Shown piece after piece: positions 42,792 to 48,920 of a DNA stretch of 48,920 nt. The notes under the pieces are model-generated. The model made no database searches and had not been told where the DNA came from. It saw nothing but the letters and a program-made list of their open reading frames with translations. The stretch's first letter is position 1, and the number at the start of each line of letters is the position of its first letter. The position numbers and the translations under genes are program-made. This stretch comes from Coliplasma sp045538555 (lineage in GTDB: Bacteria; Bacillota; Clostridia; Oscillospirales; CAG-382). The stretch spans positions 1 through 48,920 of the forward strand of contig JAZSRP010000005.1 in assembly GCA_045538555.1 (NCBI GenBank), given 5' to 3'.

Positions 42792-42821
42792 TTGACTTAT
42801 CCCTGCTTTTGCAGGTAATAT
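42792..42821 (+). promoter_or_regulatory. Possible glgC promoter with spacer palindrome
   Basis: TTGACT (42792-42797), 18-bp spacer, TAATAT (42816-42821). The spacer ends in CCTGC-TTTT-GCAGG (42802-42815), an inverted repeat that could be an operator or an RNA hairpin for the upstream transcript. Confidence 0.45.
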
Positions 42822-42834
42822 AAAAAATGTTTTT

Positions 42835-42850
42835 CCCCGTTTTTTTGGGG
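42835..42850 (+). promoter_or_regulatory. Small hairpin next to the glgC ribosome site
   Basis: CCCC (42835-42838) can pair with GGGG (42847-42850) around GTTTTTTT, 4 bases before GAAAGGAG. It could affect translation initiation; only 4 bp. Confidence 0.3.
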
Positions 42851-42866
42851 TGAAAGGAGACAGGCA

Positions 42867-44081
42867 ATGATAAAGAAAAAAGAAACTGTGGCGATGCTTC
42901 TTGCCGGAGGGCAGGGAAGCAGACTGTACCTGCTTACGGAGCGTACCGCAAAACCCGCGGTGGCTTTTGGCGGAAAATACAGGATCATTGACTTTCCGCT
43001 GTCAAACTGTATCAACTCGGGTATCGACACAGTGGGTGTATTGACCCAGTATCAGCCCCTTGCACTCAACGAATATATCGGCAACGGCCAGCCATGGGAT
43101 CTTGACAGAACCTATGGCGGAGTCACGCTCCTTCAGCCCTATCAGGGACAAAAGCGTGCCGACTGGTACAAGGGCACTGCCAATGCCATCTACCAAAACA
43201 TTCATTTTATCAGCAAGTTTGACCCCGATTACGTGGTGATCCTTTCGGGCGACCATATATACAAAATGAATTATGCCGAGATGATCGAGAGCCACAAACG
43301 CAACGGCGCCGATTGTACCATTGCGGTTTTTGACGTACCTCTGTCAGAGGCATCCCGCTTTGGTATCATGAGCACCGACGACGAGATGCGTATCACCGAG
43401 TTTGAGGAAAAACCCAAAAATCCCAAGAGCACAAAAGCATCCATGGGTGTGTACGTGTTCAGCAAAGACAAGCTGTTCTCTTATCTTGAGGCAGACGAGG
43501 CAAACGAGAAGAGCTCCAAGGATTTTGGAAAAGATATTATTCCCGCAATGCTCAAGGCAGGCGAAAAACTGTACGCCTTTGAATTTTCCGGATACTGGAA
43601 AGACGTGGGCACCATCCAAAGCTTGTGGGAATCCAATATGGATATCCTGGGCGAGCGTCCTGCTCTTGCTATCCGTGACACAGAGTGGAGGATCCTTTCC
43701 AGAAACACAGCACAGCCCCCTCATTACGTCGGCCCGGGAGCCAATGTCAGCAACTCTCTCATTACAGAGGGCTGTGAGATCAACGGCACCGTCATCAACA
43801 GTGTTCTTTCTGCCGGCGTTACGGTGGAGCGCGGCGCTGTTGTTCGTGACAGTGTTATTCTCGGAAACGTGTGCGTAAAAGCAGATGCCACTGTGGATTA
43901 TTCCATCGTGGATGAGGATACCGTTATCGGAAAAGGCGCAACCGTGGGCAAAGAGATGGCGTCCTCAAAAGGAATCACCCTTGTGGGCGGCGGACTCAAT
44001 ATTCCCGACGGAACTGCCGTGCCCGACGGAGTGAATTGCGACAAAGCTATGCTTGACTCACTGAACGGGAAGGGAGAATAA
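42867..44081 (+). CDS. glgC: Glucose-1-phosphate adenylyltransferase
   Basis: 404 aa. Forms ADP-glucose, the first committed step of glycogen synthesis. LAGGQGSRL (12-20) is the nucleotide loop; Lys29, IIDFPLSNCINSG, and the SGDHIYKMNY catalytic Asp are present, followed by the left-handed helix domain. ATG with GAAAGGAG upstream. Ends 3 bp before glgD. Confidence 0.95.
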   Translation: MIKKKETVAMLLAGGQGSRLYLLTERTAKPAVAFGGKYRIIDFPLSNCINSGIDTVGVLTQYQPLALNEYIGNGQPWDLDRTYGGVTLLQPYQGQKRADWYKGTANAIYQNIHFISKFDPDYVVILSGDHIYKMNYAEMIESHKRNGADCTIAVFDVPLSEASRFGIMSTDDEMRITEFEEKPKNPKSTKASMGVYVFSKDKLFSYLEADEANEKSSKDFGKDIIPAMLKAGEKLYAFEFSGYWKDVGTIQSLWESNMDILGERPALAIRDTEWRILSRNTAQPPHYVGPGANVSNSLITEGCEINGTVINSVLSAGVTVERGAVVRDSVILGNVCVKADATVDYSIVDEDTVIGKGATVGKEMASSKGITLVGGGLNIPDGTAVPDGVNCDKAMLDSLNGKGE

Positions 44082-44084
44082 GAC

Positions 44085-45212
44085 ATGAACGCAGTTGGTA
44101 TTATTTTTTCCAGTATGCACGAAAAAAGCGTGCATGAGCTTACAAAACAACGCACCATGGCATCTGTGCCCTTTGGATGCAGATACCGTCTCATTGACTT
44201 TGCGCTTTCAAATATGGTCAACTCCGATATAACCCACGTGGGACTCATTACTCACTATAACTACCAGTCCTTGATGGATCATATCGGGACGGGAAAGGAT
44301 TGGGATCTTGCAAGACGCCACGGCGGAATCAAGATACTCCCGCCTTATATTACCGCTTTTGCCAACAGCTCCAACGATCTGTACAGCACACGTCTTGAGG
44401 CGCTCATCAGCATCCGTGAGTTTCTTGCCGGATGCAAGGAGGAGCTGGTGGTGCTGTCTGATTGCGACAACGTCTGCAACATCGATCTTGCGGCAATGGT
44501 TGCTCAGCACGAGGAGACGGGCGCAGATATTACAGTTGCGGTAAAAAGCAGTTACGTTTCTCCCGATCTTCGTGCCGCATCGGTGGTGGAATCCGACTCT
44601 GAGGGAAAAATTACCGATGTTACCGATTTTGCGGGAATGAAAAACGGATTTGCCGACATTTCTCTTGAAATCATGGTTATCGGAAGAAAATATCTTGAGG
44701 AGATCCTCAATGAGTCTGTGGCTCACGGCTACAACAACCTCATGAAAGATATCATCGTCAAGAACTGCAAGGAGATGGATTTCCGCATTTTCAGATATGA
44801 CGGCTATTTTGCGGCTATCAAATCTATTTCCGATTATTTCAGTTGCAGCATGGATCTGCTCAACCCCGATATCCGCAAAGCAATTCTGGAGGTTCGCAAC
44901 CGTCCTGTGTTTACAAAGGTTCGCAATTCCGCTCCCACCTCCTACAACAGCGGAGCGATGGTACGCAACTCTCTGATTGCTGACGGATGCGTTATCAACG
45001 GAACTGTAGAAAATTCCATTCTTTTCCGCGGAGTCAAGGTTGGCAAGAACACGCATATAAAAAACAGTATCATTATGCAGGATACCATCACCGGTGAAAA
45101 CGTATATCTCAACTGCGTCATCACTGACAAAAACGTGGTGATCCGTGACGGCAGAGTTTTGTCGGGACATGAGACAAAGCCCTTCTTCATCGACAAGGAT
45201 TCCTGCGTCTGA
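44085..45212 (+). CDS. glgD: Glycogen biosynthesis regulatory subunit GlgD
   Basis: 375 aa, GlgC-like but with the nucleotide loop degraded: where GlgC has GGxGxRL, GlgD has FSSMHEKS. This is the GlgD subunit of Firmicutes, which forms a complex with GlgC and alters its control, probably without its own activity. The fold (NSDITHVGLITHYNYQSL, beta-helix end) is intact. ATG with GGGAG 8 bases upstream. Confidence 0.92.
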   Translation: MNAVGIIFSSMHEKSVHELTKQRTMASVPFGCRYRLIDFALSNMVNSDITHVGLITHYNYQSLMDHIGTGKDWDLARRHGGIKILPPYITAFANSSNDLYSTRLEALISIREFLAGCKEELVVLSDCDNVCNIDLAAMVAQHEETGADITVAVKSSYVSPDLRAASVVESDSEGKITDVTDFAGMKNGFADISLEIMVIGRKYLEEILNESVAHGYNNLMKDIIVKNCKEMDFRIFRYDGYFAAIKSISDYFSCSMDLLNPDIRKAILEVRNRPVFTKVRNSAPTSYNSGAMVRNSLIADGCVINGTVENSILFRGVKVGKNTHIKNSIIMQDTITGENVYLNCVITDKNVVIRDGRVLSGHETKPFFIDKDSCV

Positions 45213-45246
45213 CAATACCTGTATATCTCTACATGGGAGTGAAACA

Positions 45247-46674
45247 ATGAAAAAAATACTTTTTGTAGCCGGCGAGGCAATCCCCTTTGCGTCCTCCGGC
45301 GGTTTGGGAGACGTGATCGGCTCTCTCCCTGCCGCACTGACTCAGGACGGGGAAAACGATATAAGAGTGGTAATGCCTCTCTACGGCAATATCGACAACA
45401 AGTACCGCGATGAATTTGAGTTTGTTGCATGGCGGTTTGTTCAGGTATCGTGGAGGAACCAGTATTGCGGAATATTCAAGTACGTATACAGAGGCGTCAC
45501 GTTTTATTTCATTGACAACGAGTATTATTTTAAGCGTGACCGTCTATACGGTGAGTATGACGATGCAGAACGGTTTGCGTTCTTCTGCCGTGCCGCTCTG
45601 GAAATGTTTCCGAGCATTGATTTTTATCCCGATATACTTCACGCACATGATTGGCACTCTGCCCTCAGCGTTGTTTATCTCAAACAGTGCTATTCTCGCA
45701 TGGGCGAGGAATACGCAAGGATGAAAGCTGTGTTTACCATACACAATATTCAGTATCAGGGTGAGTACGATATGAGCCTGCTGGGCGATATTTTCGGCCT
45801 GTTCCCCTCTGAAAAGGGAATCGTTGAGTATAACGGAAACATCAACCTGCTGAAAGGCGCAATCGTCTGTGCAGATGCGGTGACCACCGTCAGCCCCACC
45901 TATGCCAGAGAGATCCTGACCCCCAGGTTTTCACACGGCCTCCATTATATTCTGGAGCAGTATTCCTACAAGCTGTCGGGGATCCTCAACGGTATTGATA
46001 TGGAATATTATGATCCTCAAAAGGACAAGGAACTGTTTTCCAATTATTCGGCAGACAACACTGCCGGAAAAAAGGAATGCAAATCCGGACTGCAAAAGAT
46101 GCTTTCGCTTCCGGAGCGGGATGATGTTCCTCTGATCGCCGTTATTTCACGATTGGTGGGCCACAAAGGACTTGATCTGCTGATGCTTTCTGCCGACGAT
46201 ATACTGTCAAAAGACGTTCAGCTCGTCATACTTGGCCAGGGCGACAGAATGTACGAGGAGTTTTTCTCGTCACTTGCAGAGAGATATCCGTCAAAATGCC
46301 GTACTCTCATCACGTACAACCGTGATCTGTCCAAAAAGATTTATTCTGCGGCAGACATCTTTCTGATGCCCTCTCTGTCGGAGCCCTGCGGATTGGCGCA
46401 GATGATCTGCTCCAGATACGGCACTGTTCCCGTCATTCACGAGACAGGAGGCCTGTATGACAGCATCAAGGACGTGGGCTGCGATGAAGGCGGAAACGGA
46501 TTTACATTTGCTGCATACAGTGCATATGAGCTCTATTCTTCGGTAACGAGAGCTTGTGATATGTATTTTGATGACCCCGACGGGTTCAAAGAACTTTCCA
46601 AAAAAGTCATGGGCGTTGATTTCTCATGGAACAAGAGCGCTGCTGACTATAAAAAATTATACAAAAATTTCTAA
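45247..46674 (+). CDS. glgA: Glycogen synthase (ADP-glucose, GT5)
   Basis: 475 aa. Extends alpha-1,4-glucan from ADP-glucose. GT-B fold with HDWHSAL, the long Rossmann second domain and the conserved SEPCGLAQM and RYGTVPVIHETGGL near the end. The family's N-terminal KxGGL loop reads SSGGL (16-20), without Lys. ATG at 45247 has GGGAG 7 bases upstream. Last complete enzyme of the operon. Confidence 0.93.
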   Translation: MKKILFVAGEAIPFASSGGLGDVIGSLPAALTQDGENDIRVVMPLYGNIDNKYRDEFEFVAWRFVQVSWRNQYCGIFKYVYRGVTFYFIDNEYYFKRDRLYGEYDDAERFAFFCRAALEMFPSIDFYPDILHAHDWHSALSVVYLKQCYSRMGEEYARMKAVFTIHNIQYQGEYDMSLLGDIFGLFPSEKGIVEYNGNINLLKGAIVCADAVTTVSPTYAREILTPRFSHGLHYILEQYSYKLSGILNGIDMEYYDPQKDKELFSNYSADNTAGKKECKSGLQKMLSLPERDDVPLIAVISRLVGHKGLDLLMLSADDILSKDVQLVILGQGDRMYEEFFSSLAERYPSKCRTLITYNRDLSKKIYSAADIFLMPSLSEPCGLAQMICSRYGTVPVIHETGGLYDSIKDVGCDEGGNGFTFAAYSAYELYSSVTRACDMYFDDPDGFKELSKKVMGVDFSWNKSAADYKKLYKNF

Positions 46675-46693
46675 GAAGAAGGAAACCCCACCA

Positions 46694-48920
46694 ATGGCAA
46701 CTAAAAAAATCAACACCGAAATCCAACAGTCGCTGTGCGACAAACTTTCACGTTATTTTGGCATCAACTCCAACGATGCAACTCTTGAGCAAATATACAA
46801 GGCGACTGTTTTTTCGGTACGCGACACTCTTGCAATGAAAAACAAGGAGTTTACTGACAGGGTACGCAAGGAATCCGCAAAACAAGTGTACTACATGTGC
46901 ATGGAATTCCTTATCGGCAGATCCCTCAAGATGAATCTCTGCAACCTGGGTCTGGAGGATGAGTACCGCAAGGTTCTCAAATCCATGGGCTTCTCCCTTG
47001 ATGAGATTTACGAGCAGGAGCCCGATCCCGGTCTGGGCAACGGCGGCTTGGGCAGACTTGCCTCATGTTTTATGGACTCTCTCACATCACAAAACTATCC
47101 CGCAAGGGGATATTGCATTCTTTACGAATACGGCTTGTTCAAGCAGCGCCTTGTAGACGGCGAGCAGCTTGAGCTTCCCGATATTTGGCTTCCCGGCAGC
47201 GAGTGCTGGCTGGTGCCCCGTCAGGACAAAGCCGTTACCGTAAAGTTTGGCGGCAGAGTAAGAGAAGAATGGAAAGAAAACCACTGCGAGATAATCTATG
47301 AGGATTACAACGAGGTGGAGGCGGTTCCCTACGATATGCTGATCTCGGGTTCACCCGGTGATGCAGTCAACTCCTTGCGTCTCTGGAAGGCAAGAGATAT
47401 CCGCAATTTCAATATGGAAGCATTTTCACAGGGCAGATATGTCAAAGCGGTGGAGGAAAACACCATGGCGGAGACTATTTCCAAAGTGCTTTATCCCGCA
47501 GATAACCATCATGAGGGAAAATTGCTGCGTCTTACTCAGCAGTATTTCCTTGTGTCTGCATCACTTCAGAATATTCTCTCCAACCATCTGCACAATTACA
47601 AATCCCTTGACAATCTTCCCGACAAGGTTGCCATTCATATCAACGATACACATCCCGCACTTTGTATTCCTGAGCTGATGCGCCTTCTTATCGACCAGCA
47701 TCACTGCTCATGGGACAAAGCATGGTACATCACAAAGCGCACCATTTCCTACACAAACCACACGGTTCTTCCCGAGGCGCTGGAGTGCTGGAATGAAAAC
47801 CTCTTTGCGCTCAAGCTTCCCCGTATCCACTCTATCATAAAAGAGATCAACCGCCGTTTCTGCGGCGAGGCGTGGGACAGCTTTATGGGTGATTGGGACA
47901 AGGTGGGCAGAATGTCCATTCTTGAGAGCGGACAGGTAAAAATGGCAAATCTTTCTGTTGTGGGCTCTCATACCGTCAACGGCGTTTCACAGCTCCACTC
48001 CGATATTCTCAAAACAACGGTGTTCCGTGATTTCCACGATATGACACCCAGAAAATTCACAAACGTCACCAACGGAATCGCACACCGCAAGTGGCTCTGC
48101 TATTCCAACCCCCGTCTTGCTTCTCTGCTTGATTCTACCATCGGACCCGAGTACAGAAGCGAGCCCCAGCAGCTCTCCAAGCTGTTGGCGTTTGCTGACG
48201 ATTCTGCTGTCCTTTCTGAGCTTGACAGCATCAAAAAGCAGAACAAGCGTGACTTTGTGGATTATATCAAAAAGACAAAAGGCATCACGATCGATCCCGA
48301 TACCGTGTTTGATGTTCAGGCAAAGCGTCTCCATGAGTACAAGCGTCAGCTTCTCAATGCGCTCCACATCATCACTCTGTATCTCAAGCTGAAGGAAAAT
48401 CCCGACGCCGACGTGACACCCACCACCTTTATCTTTGCGGCAAAAGCGGCTCCCGGATATTATACCGCCAAGGATATTATCCGCCTTATCTGCTATATCA
48501 GCGCAGATATCGAAAAGAACCCCCGCATCCGCGAAAAACTCCGTGTAGTATTCCTTGAGAACTACAACGTGACCCTGGCAGAGCATCTGATGCCCGCCAG
48601 CGAGATCAGTGAACAGATTTCATTGGCCGGAAAAGAAGCAAGCGGAACCGGAAACATGAAATTTATGATCAACGGCGCTCTCACCATCGGTACACTTGAC
48701 GGCGCAAACGTTGAGATAGCACAGGCGGTCGGCAGAGATAATATTTATATCTTCGGCCATACCGCGCCCGAGGTAGAAGAGCTTTGGCGTAAAGGCTATG
48801 CTTCCTCTTATTACTATAACCGTAACCCCGAATTAAAAGCGGCTATCGATTATCTGCAAACCGGCTTTAACGGCAGAAGCTTTGCCGATATAGCAAATTA
48901 TTTGCTTTACTCCTTCGGCG
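46694..48920 (+). CDS. glgP: Glycogen/maltodextrin phosphorylase (3' end outside the window)
   Basis: At least 742 codons, running off the end with no stop. Releases glucose-1-P from glycogen. N-terminal MATKKINTEIQQ, GLGNGGLGRLASCFMDSL, INDTHPAL, KRLHEYKRQ and the PLP-lysine site EASGTGNMKFMINGAL, with the lysine of NMK as the PLP anchor, are all present. ATG with AAGGA upstream, 19 bp after glgA. Only the last few tens of residues are missing, judging by family length. Confidence 0.94.
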   Translation, partial: MATKKINTEIQQSLCDKLSRYFGINSNDATLEQIYKATVFSVRDTLAMKNKEFTDRVRKESAKQVYYMCMEFLIGRSLKMNLCNLGLEDEYRKVLKSMGFSLDEIYEQEPDPGLGNGGLGRLASCFMDSLTSQNYPARGYCILYEYGLFKQRLVDGEQLELPDIWLPGSECWLVPRQDKAVTVKFGGRVREEWKENHCEIIYEDYNEVEAVPYDMLISGSPGDAVNSLRLWKARDIRNFNMEAFSQGRYVKAVEENTMAETISKVLYPADNHHEGKLLRLTQQYFLVSASLQNILSNHLHNYKSLDNLPDKVAIHINDTHPALCIPELMRLLIDQHHCSWDKAWYITKRTISYTNHTVLPEALECWNENLFALKLPRIHSIIKEINRRFCGEAWDSFMGDWDKVGRMSILESGQVKMANLSVVGSHTVNGVSQLHSDILKTTVFRDFHDMTPRKFTNVTNGIAHRKWLCYSNPRLASLLDSTIGPEYRSEPQQLSKLLAFADDSAVLSELDSIKKQNKRDFVDYIKKTKGITIDPDTVFDVQAKRLHEYKRQLLNALHIITLYLKLKENPDADVTPTTFIFAAKAAPGYYTAKDIIRLICYISADIEKNPRIREKLRVVFLENYNVTLAEHLMPASEISEQISLAGKEASGTGNMKFMINGALTIGTLDGANVEIAQAVGRDNIYIFGHTAPEVEELWRKGYASSYYYNRNPELKAAIDYLQTGFNGRSFADIANYLLYSFG

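Noticed and set aside
44208..45215. 335-codon minus-strand frame opposite glgD
   Set aside because: Antisense to a conserved gene and without a promoter or ribosome site.

Overview
The window is a chromosomal segment of a Gram-positive, low-to-mid GC Clostridia-type bacterium, most likely a gut Oscillospiraceae/Ruminococcaceae-like lineage (inference). This rests on strong AGGAGG-type ribosome sites with frequent TTG/GTG starts, consensus TTGACA-17-TATAAT promoters, a Gram-positive type LexA operator, a glgC-glgD-glgA-glgP glycogen cluster, a Clostridia-style rpmG-secE-nusG-rplKA / rplJL arrangement and an incomplete (oxidative half) TCA module.

Layout, left to right. 1-3.33 kb: citrate synthase (3' end), aconitase and NADP-isocitrate dehydrogenase, which together make 2-oxoglutarate. 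3.33-3.74 kb: a gene-free interval holding a two-way terminator and a candidate structured small RNA with its own strong minus-strand promoter. 3.7-7.9 kb: a MATE exporter, a membrane family-2 glycosyltransferase and a Y-family DNA polymerase under two SOS boxes. 7.9-8.7 kb: seven tRNA genes on the minus strand (Asp, Gly, Cys, Thr, Asp, Phe, Gly). 8.8-11.1 kb: a two-gene operon for an envelope protein and a lipoprotein of unknown function. 11.2-20.3 kb: a compact cluster of phage head genes (terminase, portal, scaffold, coat, connector, stopper/hub-like protein, coiled-coil structural protein, holin) with no integrase, repressor, replication, tail-fibre or lysin gene.

20.4-27.7 kb (minus strand): hemW, lepA, secF, secD, then a lipid kinase and mtnA. 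27.8-28.9 kb: an SGNH esterase divergent from mtnA. 29.0-33.6 kb: a GNAT acetyltransferase and the ribosomal/transcription cluster rpmG-secE-nusG-rplK-rplA with separately promoted rplJ-rplL behind an L10 leader. SecE carries an extraordinary exported Ser/Thr/Asp-rich N-terminal extension. 33.7-39.5 kb: one operon deoB-pdp-fhs-tsaE-tsaB-rpiB mixing nucleoside/pentose salvage, one-carbon metabolism and t6A tRNA modification. 39.6-42.4 kb: rpsO-pnp with structured leaders. 42.5 kb to the end: a tiny membrane protein gene followed by the glycogen operon, with glgP cut by the window edge.

The most unusual items are the integrase-less capsid island, the extended SecE, the candidate small RNA near 3.4 kb, the tandem LexA operators on the polymerase gene, and the mtnA/esterase divergent promoters that share a single palindromic -35 hexamer. 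All functional calls come from reading motifs by eye. No database search or fold computation was run.
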